Below are positions 35,874-48,368 of a stretch of DNA of 64,000 nucleotides, one piece after another. The notes under the pieces are model-generated. The model had not been told where the DNA came from and did not search any database. It saw only the letters and a list, made by a program, of their open reading frames with translations. The stretch is from the NCBI GenBank assembly GCA_019400425.1, contig JAFREE010000023.1, positions 124,001 through 188,000 on the forward strand, in the 5' to 3' direction. Both the position numbers and the translations under genes were made by a program. The stretch is from Hymenochaete sp. R1 (lineage: Eukaryota > Basidiomycota > Agaricomycetes > Hymenochaetales > Hymenochaetaceae). Positions within the stretch are counted from its first letter, which is position 1. The number at the start of each line of letters is the position of its first letter.

Positions 35874-38800
35874 TTAAGTTGGAGGCCATAACGAGTTCGG
35901 GGGTGGATCTCTCCATGAGTCGAGTACGTTCTCCCGCAAATTTGCCAAGCGGTGTACCGCACCTGACCAAAACGGCAATAAGAAATGTGACCACGGGAAT
36001 TCACCCAGAGGGATAGTAGGGTCGTTCGACGGCGGCGAAGCAGTAATCGCACAATGATGCAAGTCTGGTTTGAATAGATGGTGGTGCAACTCCGGATAGA
36101 ATGGATCAATGTATGTTGTAAGAAAAAGTCTTCGTGCACTTGACGCTGTCAAACTAAATTTGAAAGAGTTCAGTTCCACTGACACGATGTTCGAAAGTGA
36201 AATATTGTACCGATAGCATGCAAATAAAATTGCAATATGTAAAAGAAGTAAGATGAGCAGGAATTTGAGGCGGGAAGGCTGGATCTAGAGTGGAAATAAT
36301 CATGAATTTGGGCATTTTCCGGCTTGGTATGTGTGCTTACCATGTTGGATACATCACTAAAATTGAACCACGAAAATGCTTTGGCTTTCTCTGAGTTTTG
36401 CATAAGGGCACGTAGTTGACCACGGCGTTGTTTAGCAGAAAGAGACTCTGCTGATAAAGCTACAATCCGTTTTTCGCTGTCCTTGTCCGGAATGCTGTAA
36501 ATACATCGCTTTAAGTCTGCCGTGCGCAAACAAAATTTGAACAACCTACGAAACATCTACAACCTCATCCATTTCGCCTTTCAATGCTGCAATAGACCGT
36601 CGCAACTCTTTCAAAGCGTTTTTTCGATCCATTTCCCTATCTAGAAGATTGCGATTGATTGGTGTGGCGCCGATTTTAATCTCTGAGGTCGGTGGTATTG
36701 CAATCCCGACGGGAGAAACCGAGGGTACTTGAGAAGATGCATCCTTGACTTCATCACCCATGAAATCCAGCATTCGAACCTTCGCATTGTTCCACGATTC
36801 TTTGTCGAAGAGATTACCCTCTTTTGAGTGCAACAAATCGGAAGCTGCGGCCCTTTCCCCATTACGTTCGACATCTTTAGCTTTATCGATTTCGTTCCCA
36901 AAAGCATCGAGAACGCGTATCCGACGAGGTGATCTCGGAGGCTGAACAGGCCTACCCGAACTTTTAATAGCAACACTACCATCGGCTTGTGACACCTCAG
37001 ACGTGGTAGAAGTATCCACTGAGGGAAGGTCTGGAACATGCCCACCGATCTCCTGTTCATCAAATCGAACCTTCTGCTGAGCACGCTTCGCGGCAGCAGT
37101 TCCAGGGGTGGCGAGCCAAGCTCCTGGTGGTGCAGGAGTTTTCATTATCATCGACGTCCCTCGGGAGTATGACGCAGGGGGCGTGTCAATTGCATTCCTC
37201 GGAGGATGGGGTGGTGATATCGCTCGAGGTGCCGGATTTGAGAACGGTGTAGCCCAAGCACCTGGAGGTCTCGGCGTCTTTGCATCCGTGTTCCTGTTGT
37301 TCTGGACAGGAGTGAATGGAAATCTAGGCTGGTGGCCCTTATCGCTCTCTATGCCCTCGTCTGACGAAGGTGGTTCCGGAAGCACAGGCATACCCTTTGG
37401 AGGCGATGGGGTCTTAAACTCTAGAACTGTCGAATTCACACCATTTTGTCGTTTAGGTGTTGTAACAGGATCCAACGGTTCTTTAGGAGGTGTTGGTGGA
37501 GGAGAAAAGTTTGCGGGAAGATTCGATGCTCTCATTACAGACGGAAGGGCCACTGATTCTTGAGATCGCTTCTGATGGCCTTTACTCGCAGTGCTGGTAT
37601 CTTCGTCTACATATGCAGTTTGAAACTCCGTTTCGTCGCCAGTTGTATTGTAATTTCTGCCGTCGAGACGAGGAGCAGATGACGATGCTATAATGTCTTC
37701 CTCTATCACATGAATTTGGTCGGATAAGAACATATACTTCATAAATTACAGATCACACACCTTGGAAAGAATCGAGATCGGATTCTTGGAAGTCGATAGG
37801 TTCCAAAGCCACGCTAGATTTTCTCTGAAAAGCATCCATGCTTTTCTCACGAGCTGCATTGGGTTTTAATACGAATGAGGCATGTGTATCATCCGTTGCT
37901 TTCGTTCGATCTTTTGATCTGACAGTGATGCGGGAGGGTGCCTCGGAAGTGCTGCCGACATTAATTGCTTGTTTTGGCCGCTTCGACAAAGGAATTTCGG
38001 CCGCGACATCAATAAATTTTGGATCTTCATCGACCCTCAAGTCCCTAAGAAACGAGGAAGACGACTTTACGCGGCTAGATAAAACTCTCGTATTATCACC
38101 GGATTCTGAGTCCGCGTCGTGAGATTGAAATTGACGCACTAGAACTAAACTAATTAGACTCACCAATACTCTTTATTCTGTCTTGAGCTTTCGGATTACG
38201 GCGACCTTTGTTGACCTCTAGAGAATCCATAAATCCAGCCTGCGACCCGCTCCGGCTCCGAGGTTCGTTTGAAACTGGGGCCGGGGGATGCCTACGTTGA
38301 CGATCCACGAGCGTACCCAACTGCACATGTTCGCGTGTATGATTAGGTGCAGGGAAGTTTTCCTTTTCTTCATACAATATACCAGATGACGAGCTGCTCA
38401 AAGACTCCAGACTCTGTTGCCTCGAAATCGAGTCTTGTTTAGAGTATTTCTTCGGACTTTGCCGCTCTGCTAAACTCGTTAGCAAATTTCAATGGATTGT
38501 AAAAACAAAACATACTTATAGGTCGGGCGGTGACAGGGCCTTCCGATTCCGTATCTGTGGGAGCTGCCTCTAGAAGCAATTTTTTCATGTCGGAACTATC
38601 GGACATGAGATCTAAGTGATAGTCTCAGGTCAGGAACGGTTTAAAAAATGTTGGGCAAAACAAACGTACTGCTTCCAAGATATTGAGAAGGAAGTTGGGA
38701 AAATGAATGTTTCGGAGCATTCGATCCGGTTGGAGGCGTGGGCGATCGAGAGCTGCGCTCCTGTTCTGAGAATAGTTCTTGTTCGACTTCAGTAGCTTCT

Positions 38801-39743
38801 TCCATATCAATAGTTCTTTCGGATTCTGTGAGTAGGTGAGGTCCTTGGATTTAGAGCTCTGAGAAACTGTTCGTACTTGCGATAGAAGGTGCAGAGCTGG
38901 TACTTGCGTCAAAGTTTGAGTTTGTGATACGATCCCGAAGTGAGTTATAGGTCGAATGATGAGTCATTCTCGACGGCCCTGCCGAACTTTCATTTTTGAG
39001 CCCACGTTCTAAAAAGAATTGGAAATGAAACATATGAGTACGAGAAAAGAGCACGATAACGTACGGTTAGTTCTGTCGTTTTCTGTCTCTTCATCACTCA
39101 TATGTAGCTTGGAAAGCAGACCAGAACCAAATTTCGACCATTTAATCGGCGAAACTTCCACGATTGACGAGTCTATGCTATCCCGATGGGACAGCTGTGG
39201 TTTTATAGGGGTATTTCCTGGGTCACGACGCGCACGGGCAAATATAGCACTAAGCTTTTCATGTTCAACACTTCTTGGGGGAGAAGCCGACTTGTAGTTA
39301 TTATGTGTGTGTGGTGTCGCCTCTACTCCATTGACTGGCCCTCGAGGAGTATCCAACTCCGATTCCATATCAGAGTCCCTTATGGATGAGCCAGGAGAAG
39401 GAGTTCTCCTCGATCCCCCTCCGAATATCCGTGGGACGGGAGTGGCTGAACTTGGGGGATGCGAGCGAACCGCTCGTAAAAGCGCTACATCAGGTGCAGG
39501 GGTTGACTGTGCTTGCGCGTACGAGCTGAAGTTAGGGAGTCCATCATACGAGTCAACAGACACCTTGGACCTCGCCATTCGCGGAGTGCTATTACTGTCT
39601 TCGTCTTCATCGTCTGTAGAATCGTGGCTTGGGCCACTGGCATGTGTGAGAGCGAAGTCCCTACTGTCGTCAACTGTGGCAGCAAAGGAATGAATATGGC
39701 GGGACAAGCGTATACGAGGAGGTATCTCTGGACGACTATCCAT
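35874..39743 (-). CDS. Long disordered protein with C-terminal coiled coil and one transmembrane segment
   Basis: A multi-exon minus-strand gene from ATG 39743 (MDSRPEIPPRIRLSRHIHSF) to TAA 35874, probably over 1,000 residues. Most of it is Ser/Pro/acidic and disordered, with recurring short motifs such as TPxPPGAW (two to three copies near 37120-37270) and SPPRS/SPPTP phospho-like sites. Near the C-terminus is a coiled coil: NRNLLDREMDRKNALKELRR, then a second heptad stretch ending SAKQRRGQLRALM. A short exon encodes the hydrophobic segment RLKFLLILLLLHIAILFACY (about 36275..36210). A last exon encodes an ~85-residue tail with YIDPFYPELHHH and FPWSHFLLPFWSGAV. The layout (cytosolic or nuclear disordered arm, coiled coil, single TM, short lumenal tail) recalls nuclear-envelope or spindle-pole membrane proteins. 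That is inference only. The family is not recognised. Confidence 0.65.
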
Positions 39744-39984
39744 GGAGGAAGTAGCACGTCTTTGGTGGGGTACAGCGGGGAGAGTGTGGTGGCACGTACG
39801 GTCCGAAAGAAGGAACGTCTGGCAGAGCAGCAGACAAGAACAAACGTCAGTCACACATCACATGATCCAGCACGTCACGCGTTTTTTGAAATTAATTTTC
39901 ATTTTTCGTGATTCGATAGATTTGATTCCGGACCTTGAACATGTCTACTCTACCAGTATGTTGACGCGAACCGCACAACCATCG

Positions 39985-40128
39985 CAGGGTTTATAAGGCT
40001 TTTGCGTCGGCCGGGGCTGGGATAGGAGGAGCTCAGCCTCGCCAATCACGATCAATTGCTGGTCGAGCGCTGGGCAGCCTGAGTCCGACTGTCCGAGACA
40101 TGTTTCATGTTCTTGGAAAATAATGTTA
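39985..40128 (-). promoter_or_regulatory. Upstream region homologous to the esterase C promoter
   Basis: By eye this block aligns to 48397..48546 with many identical stretches: tttataaggcttttg, cagcctcgcc, cacgatcaatt, gcgctgggc, gacatgtt and catgttcttggaaaa. In both places the TATA-like element (CTTATAAAC read on the minus strand, about 39998..39990 and 48410..48402) lies just 5' of a minus-strand gene. Here that gene is the disordered membrane protein starting at 39743, not an esterase. Confidence 0.7.
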
Positions 40129-41013
40129 CCCAGATTTTTTGATCTGGGTTCCCCAAGTCGAGATCTTACCCCAGCGTATTTACTAGGCGCATTTCCATAC
40201 TTCCTTATTTATCGTAGTTGTATTGGAGGTACGGTAATTAAAAGACCGTGCCGTATTTACTCCAACTGACCACCATATCCGAGCCACCCGTGTTCCCCAG
40301 TCGCAGCTACGGGAAAATACCCATAAAGATGTTATTGAGATGTTCGTCTCGTCGTCTTCTTCCGAGTCGAAGCAGGCTCTCGTTAATTACATTACAACAA
40401 AGGATCTTAAGATCAGAATATGAAGGTAAAAACCGGCATTGAGTAAGTCAATGTTGAGTGCATTTTGAGACAGACATTCGAGTCTCGTTACCCTCAAATT
40501 GACTGCCAGACTTGGAATGTTATTTTCGCACTCAGTTACAAAAACAAAAACTTGCTGAACGTCAGTGTCGCTGACATATATGGCTTATAAGAATATATGA
40601 CATGTCGTCCGATGAAACATGCGCGCGTATCGTCCCGATCTTGAATCCACCAAGATACATTCCAATTCCGAGTCTATACGTCTCAAAGTCACGAAGATCT
40701 CGTTGCATTAGATCAAGGCAGCGACAAAAACTCTAAGTGTCGGCCAAGACATTGTGGATTTGCATAAATATATTGGTAATTGTTACCTTACTCATGGACA
40801 AGGCTAACTGCCTGCCCTGCGAAGTAAGTTTATCCCATCATGATTGCCATTTGGCTTCCGCATTGAGGGAGCGGCAACTTTGAAAGAGAACGACGTTACG
40901 TAAAAGGGGCAGAAATATGCACACTGTCGACGCATTGGATGCGATGCGAAACGGAATAAAGCAAACTGTTGCTAAGTGATTCGAAGGAGTGTATTTTTTT
41001 TATGGAAAATTCG
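40129..41013. other. Intergenic region
   Basis: Between the duplicated promoter block and the 3' end of esterase A. No coding sequence is recognised; it may hold remains of the upstream part of the duplicated segment. Confidence 0.45.
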
Positions 41014-42843
41014 TCACTGCTGAAGCATGACGCCAAGGCTATGTAAGAATGCGCATCTCGCCATCATATCATTCGGTACGTCCTGCATTCTTGTGTTGTT
41101 CGTCTCGAAAATGATTCTCCGCTTCCCATCCCATGACAGCCATTCTGGAGTCCCGTTGGCTCTGAATGTATTCGGATTCAGGGTACGAACAAAGCTCGTC
41201 CAGTATCCTTGCATGATGGGTACGATCCCCGCGTTCGTAGTCAAGTAACTGGCAGGGACGTCATTTCCGGTAGTACTGTTCAAGCCCCAGATGGCTGGTA
41301 TCTCGCTTATATGCGGCACGCCTTCTCCTTCTGCAACTTCCGTTGGGTCTTTAACGTTGAAACTATTGGAGGGGGTAACGAGTCAAGTTCTAGAGCAGAG
41401 TAAATTTTATGCAAAAGGCTCACTCATAGAGAAAATTTGAATTCGGTGCGTTGAATTGGCGTAGCGCGTTGCTAACAAATATGCCAGGGCAATTGTACCG
41501 CAGTTCACCATACGCTGTCGCAGCGTTGAAAAAGAATTCGCCGTGCCCTTGGAATTGCCTAGACACAGGGTAGAGTTTGTTGATTATGTTTAAGGAAGAT
41601 TGGTTGAGGAGAGGAAAGTTATCAAGAAGGAAGTTGTTCATGTCGGATGTTGAATTGAGGTTCGTAGGTGTGAAAACTGTCCCTTCATTGGTATCGTCGC
41701 TTCTCACTATAAGCCTGTCATTTATTGGGACGGAAGCTGACAGACGTACCCAAATATGGATGGAACATTAACAAATTTCCCCCGGCTAAAGAGATTGAAG
41801 GGGATGTCCGAAATCAAATCGCCATCTACGATAGCACCATAGAAGAAGTTCGGCGTCCCATTCCGACCAGGAAAAGGAGTGCTTATGCTAGCATTCTGCA
41901 GTATTCCGATATCCAAAAGCCGCAGACATGCAAGAGAGTCTGTCTCATTTGAGCATCCAGTACGATCCGTGATAGAATCGTAAGCAAACTGAGCTGCCGA
42001 AACGTTAAAGAGGGGCGGAAATGACTGGGACTCCGCCATAACCCCGTGGAAAAGATCGGTAGGGGCACCGTCGAAGGCCGTCAAGTGTATAGTAATTGAT
42101 TCTGCACCAGAGCTATCGCCACTCAGAACGACATGCCCTGGGTCACCTCCGAACTTCATAATTTTGACGAGTTCTCCTGACCATTGCCTATCATAAAGTA
42201 CTGCGAACTCACCTGAGCAATATTGTCGTGGACCCATTGCAATGCCTTCCTTTGATCAAGGAGTCCGGCATTTATGTCGCCATCTTCCTGGACTTCCTTG
42301 CCAGCCAAAAACCCGAAGGAGCCAACACGATAGTTGTGAGTGACGACGACCATATCCATACTTGCCGCTTCGATCAACTGCGACCCGCTGTAATTTGCAT
42401 TGACTAAGTCGTTGAGACCACCGCCTTGGATGAAAAACATGACCGGTAGTTTGGATTTAGTCGTGGCGTTGGAAGGTGCGAAGACGTCTAAGAATAAACA
42501 GTCCTCAGATCGCCCCACTTCTGGGAACCCGCCGTCAGTGTTAAAGCACAGAGCCCCATGCTAATTCGAACAAAGTAAGAGTACATCTAAAGTTGAATAT
42601 TGCATGACGCACCTGATCGGCTATTTGAACCGTATCATTCACAGGGGGGTCCACCGGCGCACGAAACCGGAGGTCGCCAGTGGGTATAGCGGCGTAGCGT
42701 ATTCCTAGCCATTGACTGACCCCATTGGAAAGAGAGGTGCCAAGGTACTTGGTATTGCCCACATCAACCAGTACGTTCACAGCCGAAGTAGTTGTTGCGC
42801 ACAGAAATATAGTGCCAAGTAGAGTTGTTGGGAGTAGGTGCAT
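41014..42843 (-). CDS. Secreted type-B carboxylesterase/lipase (paralogue A)
   Basis: Exons 42843..42613, 42560..42213, 42153..41750, 41702..41424 and 41362..41014 give 536 residues. A signal peptide (LLGTIFLCATTTSAVNVL) starts the protein. Family motifs in order: QWLGIRYAAIPTGDLRFRAP, SEDCLFLDVFAP, oxyanion loop FIQGGGLN, THNYRVGSFGFLAG, LLDQRKALQWVHDNIAQFGG, and the nucleophile elbow LSGDSSGAES, with Ser in GDSSG in place of the common GESAG. The acid-residue region is SDDTNEGTVF and the catalytic-His segment is GVPHISEIPAIWG. These enzymes hydrolyse carboxylic esters outside the cell. All catalytic elements are present. It is the most divergent of the three tandem copies. The exon 4 acceptor is GTGAG/AAGC, chosen because it alone keeps frame. 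Confidence 0.92.
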
Positions 42844-43357
42844 CGTTCTCTTTCCCGTGCTAGGAGTCGAGTGAAGTGGGGCTTGAGATCTTCTTACGTT
42901 TTGTTCTTATATCGACAGAGACGTGAAACCAAATCGACATTTCTCATGAGAAGTCGAGAAGGAACGAGTTTTGCACCACATGATATCCGCAGTTGAACAA
43001 CTTTAAATGCCCTTGACACGGTGAAGTGGTAGTATTAGGGAGAAAGGAATCTTAGGAAAAGGTGTCCAAATCTGGGCAACGAGAAGCGCGTCATGCATCA
43101 TGTGATTTGTGACGTAACGCGTTTAGCGAGTAAATTTTCTTCCGCAGTCAGAGACAGACTACTTGCTTCCCTCTTTTCCGAAGAAAATATCAACGCTTTT
43201 GCCACTGGCATACTTGACAATCACCATGAAATCTACATAAGGAGGAACACATCTTCCGAAGATTGAATTGAATATAAGCACAAGGCTCGACATCAGAGCA
43301 ACTAACGGAAACCCGTGCGGTGCTTACGGCGAACGAGTATTAATATGCTTCTTTATT
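42844..43357. other. Intergenic region between esterases A and B
   Basis: Promoter of esterase A and 3' flank of esterase B. No other gene is seen, and the shared promoter block of copies B and C is not recognisable here by eye. Confidence 0.45.
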
Positions 43358-45177
43358 CTATTGCTGGAGCTCAAAGGCAATGCTTTCCAAAAAGGCGCAC
43401 CTCGACCTCTGGTCATCAGCAATATCCTCCATCCTCGTGGTGTTGGTCTCCAACAAGATTCTCTGCGAAGATTCAAAATTAAGCCATTCCGGCGTCCCGT
43501 CGGCCCGATACGTGTTTGGGTCCAATGCTCTCACGAAGCTTGTCCAGTAGCCTTGCATGATAGGTACGATTCCTGCGTTGGTAGTGTTATAGCTCGCAGG
43601 AAAGCTGCCTCCTGTACTCTCGAGACCCCAAATTGCACTCGTCTCTATCGTATGCGATACACCCAGTCCCTGTGCGGTCTGCTCTGGATCTTCTACGTTG
43701 TATCTAGCATATATTAGTAAAGCCGAGAGTAACTGATTTGATAGTTGCAATTCACCGATAAAGCCAGTTTGATGTCTGACTGTTGTATTGACGTAGGCTT
43801 TCGCTAACGAAAATACCGGGGCATATATATCGTAGTTCACCGTAAGCATTAGCAGTCGCAAAATAGTACTCTCCATGGTTTTCAAACTGATCGGCCTTAG
43901 GGTATAATTGATCAATTGTATCAATTGAAGTTTGGTTAAGGTCTGGGAAATTGTCCGACAAGAAGCTGTTCATGTCCGTGGTTGAGTTGAGGTCGCTGGG
44001 TACGAAAAGCGTCCCTTCATTGGTGTCATCCCTGGACTCGGAACCGGTGAGCTTACACGAGCTTTCGATATAACCGTCCGGCTCACCCGAAGACAGACGG
44101 GACAACAACAAATTTTCCTTCGGCGAATAGCGCATATGGTATCTCCGGAATCAAGTCTCCATCCACGACAGCGCTGTAGAGGTAATTTGGTGTGTTGTTG
44201 CGTCCAGGATACGGTATTGTGATGCTTGCGTCTTGCAAAGTGCTGACATCCTGGCCACGCAGGCAAGCGAGCGTATCAAGGTCGCTTACACAGCCGACTC
44301 TTCCCACAAAGGCATCGTATGCGAATTGAATAGTCGAAACATTGAAGATTGGGGGAAAAGATTGTGACTGGGCTATAACTCCGTGAAATAAATCCGTCTT
44401 GACACTTCCATATGCAGTGAGGTGTAGCGTTATCGATTGGGCGCCAGCGCTATCACCACTCAGGACCACATGTTCTGGATCACCGCCGAACTGATACGGC
44501 TTGAGCTCAAGTCAAGTTCGGGCATGGCATAGAGCACGTACTTTTTCTATGTGGTCATGCACCCATTGTAGTGCCTTCCTCTGATCTAGGAGACCGACAT
44601 TAAGATCACCATTCTCTTTAACTTCCTCGCTTGCTAAGAAACCGAAAGTCCCGACTCGATAATTGTGGGTGACAACGATCATGTCCATATCCCCCGCCTC
44701 GATTAGCTGTGAACCGTTGTAATTTGCGTTCGACAACGAGTTCAGCCCACCTCCCTGAATGAAGAACATGACAGGAAGCTTGGAATTCGCAGTCGCATTC
44801 GAGGGCGCAAAAACATCTAAGAACAGGCAGTCTTCGGAATGTCCGTCTTGGGGATAACCCGCTCCGGTGCTATAACATAAGAGTCCATGCTGAAATCGAT
44901 AATGTCAATCTATTTCTTTTCTACCATTGGGGCACAAGAATCAAACCTCGTCTGCTATTTGCGTCGTGCTATTCTCCGGAGGGTCAACGGGTGCACGAAA
45001 CCGAAGATCGCTGGTAGGTGAGGAGGCGTAACGAATACCGAGCCACTGGCTGACCCCATTCGCAAGTGCCGTGCCTTGGTACTTTGTGTAGTCAACATCA
45101 ACCAAAGAGTCGACGGCCAAAGAAAAGTCAAAGCAACGGTTGAAGAGGACAAGAAATGCCAGAATACTTTGGATCAT
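43358..45177 (-). CDS. Secreted type-B carboxylesterase/lipase (paralogue B)
   Basis: Same five-exon plan as paralogue A, from ATG 45177 to stop 43358. A signal peptide (SILAFLVLFNRCFDFSLAVD) is followed by QWLGIRYASSPTSDLRFRAP, SEDCLFLDVFAP, oxyanion loop FIQGGGLNSL, HNYRVGTFGFLAS, LLDQRKALQWVHDHIEK and the elbow LSGDSAGAQS. The acid segment is DDTNEGTLFVPSDL and the His segment GVSHTIETSAIWG. Members hydrolyse esters and are usually glycosylated; several N-x-S/T sites are visible (NSTTQ, NGSQL, NQTS). It is much closer to copy C than to copy A in both protein and upstream sequence. The frame is intact through all exons. Confidence 0.9.
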
Positions 45178-46559
45178 CTCTGTGATGGCACGAGCTCCAC
45201 AACGTTAGTAGGCTTATGAGAGGAGAGGGGACCTCCATCCTTCACGATTTATCCTTCCTAAATAACTGCTAGTCGAACGATGGCGGCCCGAGCGATTCCC
45301 TAAGTTCTTAGAAAACATACACCGAATTCACGTCGAGCAGAGCTCGCGCTTGGCGATAGCTTTGGTAGGTCATCGGAGGCAGCTATGGGTCGATCAGAAC
45401 TCGGACGTGCCTTGGGCCCGACATCATCACAAGTTAGGTTCCTTTCCTGGTGTCCATAGCCATCTTTAATAACACAATTTTCGGAAATCAGACGCCGGGT
45501 AGTGGCAAAGGACGCTGCAGCTGATGTTACGGGCCTTGCGAAGAATGTGAGGAAGGATAGGAAGGTGCATAATGAGCTTTACCTGTGTTAAATGACCACA
45601 ATGCATTTGATCGGTTTATGACGGAGTGGACGGCACAGGAACGTCTCAGGTACATTATGTACGCCGTCTCTTTCTGGTCCTGTGACAACAGTGACATTGA
45701 GGTTAAAAGCCAATCGCAGTAACAATACCGGCCACCTTTTCTAATGAACGAAATGGGATAATGAGCCAAATTGCCCGTAAACCGAGAATGTCTTGACTTA
45801 CACATATCAATCCACAGTGACACAACATCACGCGACAATCGGGCGGGAACATTGCAAATAACTGCGTCGCTATGGTTGCCAAACCCTACACTCGAGTCAT
45901 CAGAGAAAAACTGGCTCTCGGACAAACCATACTGCCCACTAAAAGAACATTCCAAAGTACATAGTGTTGTCGAAGTCGAACTTGTGCGTAAAAGTACAGG
46001 AGCAACGCACCGGGAAGAGAGTATGGATTAGGGACGTTGCTCCTTTTCTCGCGGAAAGAGTTATATCAAGAAGTGTTACCGCGCAGGAGTGCATTTTTGC
46101 CAGCGCATACACTGTGCTTATATGACAGGACTGGAGGACCTCGGTTATACTCCTCCGAAAGTCAAGAAGATGCGAAACATAGTTGGGCATCTTTGTATAC
46201 CTGTTTTTTTGTTATGATACGAGTGCCAGCACAACGAAGGAAATCCAAGAAAAGAGTCGCCTGAATCAAATCAAGCACTGGCAACAAGCGCAACAAGTAA
46301 CGTGTCATATGAGCTGTGACGAAACGTGTCGGACAAGCGATACAATCTTTTTCCAAAGTCATCGGAGCTGACTCCTCTTCTTTCGACCATTAGATGGATT
46401 GTCTTCGGCGAGGCATTTCCTGGCATCAACCGTCTTCAAACGGAAAGTTGAAGACATTTCTAATACAAAACAAAACAAGAAAGTACCATTATTGATGCAG
46501 CGAATGGGACGATGGTCTGGCATTATAGGAGACCCATATTGTGAATGTGCCGTGGTAGA
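45178..46559. other. Intergenic region between esterases B and C
   Basis: The first ~150 bp (45190-45325) align with the promoter of esterase C: cctaaataactgctagtcgaacgatggcggcccg and a following ttcttagaaaac correspond to similar stretches at 48478-48538. A second matched stretch, taggtcatcggaggca, recurs at about 45366 and 48595. The rest has no recognised gene. Confidence 0.55.
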
Positions 46560-48368
46560 CTATTGTTGAAGATCGAAGGCAATACTTTCAAGGAAATTAC
46601 ACCTCTTCCTCTGGTCCTCCGAGATGTCCTCCATCTTTGTAGAATTGGCCTCCAGCAAGATTCTCTGTGAATTATCAAAGTTGACCCATTCTGCTGTCCC
46701 ATCGGCTCGATAAGTGTTTGGGTCGAGCGTTCTCACGAAGCTCGTCCAGTAGCCTTGCATAATTCGTACAATTCCTGCGTTGGTAGTGTTATAGCTCGCA
46801 GGGAAGCTGCCTCCTGTACTCTCCAGTCCCCAAATCGCAGGCATTTCTACCGTATGGGGTACGCCCAGACCTTGGGCAACTTGATCAGGATCTTCTACGT
46901 TGTATCTGAGCAAGTTTATTAGTAGGCAAACCGAAAAACATTGGGTATCACGAACCGATAAAGCCAGTTTACCGTTTCGCCATTAAATTGGCGAAGGCTT
47001 TCACTGACGAAGAAACCAGGACATATGTACCGTATCTCACCATAGGCGCTAGCAGCTGCAGAAAAATACTCTCCATGGTCCGGGAATTGATCGGCTTTGG
47101 GGTATAATTCGTTAATGGTATCAAGTGAGGTCTGATTCAGGTATGGGAAATTGTCGAGCAAGAAGTTGTCCATATCGACGGTTGAGTTGAGGTCGTTCGG
47201 TGTGAATTGCGTCCCTTCGTCGGTATCATCCCTGGGACACATAAGCAGTAGTTTACACACATTCCAGCGTAGTAACTTACCCAAATACCGACGGGACGAC
47301 AACAAATTTTCCTGCGGCGAATAGTGAATATGGTATTTCGGGAATCAAGTCTCCGTCCACAACGGCACCGTATAAGTAATTCGGGTTGCTGTCGCGCCCA
47401 GGGTAGGGTATTGCGATGCTTGCATTTTGTAAGGTGCCGATATCTTCGCCACGTAGACAAGCGAGTGTATCCATTTCATTCGAGCATCCAACTCTTTCCA
47501 CGAAAGCGTCGTATGCAAACTGCATGGCTGAGACACTGAGAATTGGAGGGAAAGACTGTGACTGTGCGATAACGCCGTGAAACAAGTCTGTCTCAGCACC
47601 TCCATACGCAGTGAGGTGGACCGTAACCGACTGGGCGCCAGCACTGTCACCGCTCAGAACGACATGCTGCGGGTCACCTCCAAACTGAAATGACATTAGC
47701 GAATGTCAAATTTTGCGCCGAGGACACTAACTTTCTCTATGTGATCATGCACCCATTGCATCGCCTTCCTTTGATCCAAGAAGCCGACGTTGACGTCGCC
47801 GTTCTTTTGAATTTCCTCGCTGGCCAGAAAGCCAAAGGTGCCAACGCGGTAATTGTGAGTAACAACGATCATGTTCATATCTCCTGCTTCGATAAGCTGC
47901 GAGCCATTGTAGTTGGCGTTCGAAAGCAAGTTCAGCCCTCCTCCCTGTATGAAGAACATTACTGGAAGTTTGGAATCTGTCGTTGCATTCGAGGGCGCGT
48001 AGACGTCCAAGAACAGACAGTCTTCTGAATGCCTCTTCTGGGGATATTTCGCCCCGGTGCTGAGGCATATGGGACCGTGCTTTGATATATTGAATCAATG
48101 ATGCTAATTCTTTTGAAAAGAGATGCAAGCAACGAACCTCGTCTGCTATTTGTGTTGTACTATTCTCCGGAGGGTCAACGGGTGCACGAAATCGAAGGTC
48201 GCCGGTAGGTGGGGAGGCGTAACGAACGCCTAGCCATTGACTGACTCCATTCGCAAGAGCAGCGCCTTCGTACTTGGTATACCCAACATCGACCAAAGTG
48301 CCGACGGCAAAGGCAGCCTCTAAGCAGAGGCTGGAGACGACGAAAAGTGCTGTGATACTCCGGAACAT
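46560..48368 (-). CDS. Secreted type-B carboxylesterase/lipase (paralogue C)
   Basis: ATG 48368 to stop 46560, five exons as in A and B. A signal peptide (SITALFVVSSLCLEAAFAVG) precedes QWLGVRYASPPTGDLRFRAP, SEDCLFLDVYAP, oxyanion loop FIQGGGLNLL, THNYRVGTFGFLAS, FLDQRKAMQWVHDHIEK and the elbow LSGDSAGAQS. The acid segment is DDTDEGTQFTPNDL and the His segment GVPHTVEMPAIWG. All catalytic residues are kept. The C-terminal LESIAFDLQQ matches copy B (LESIAFELQQ). The promoter at 48397..48546 has a TATA-like CCTTATAAACT and is the one duplicated at 39985..40128. Confidence 0.92.
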
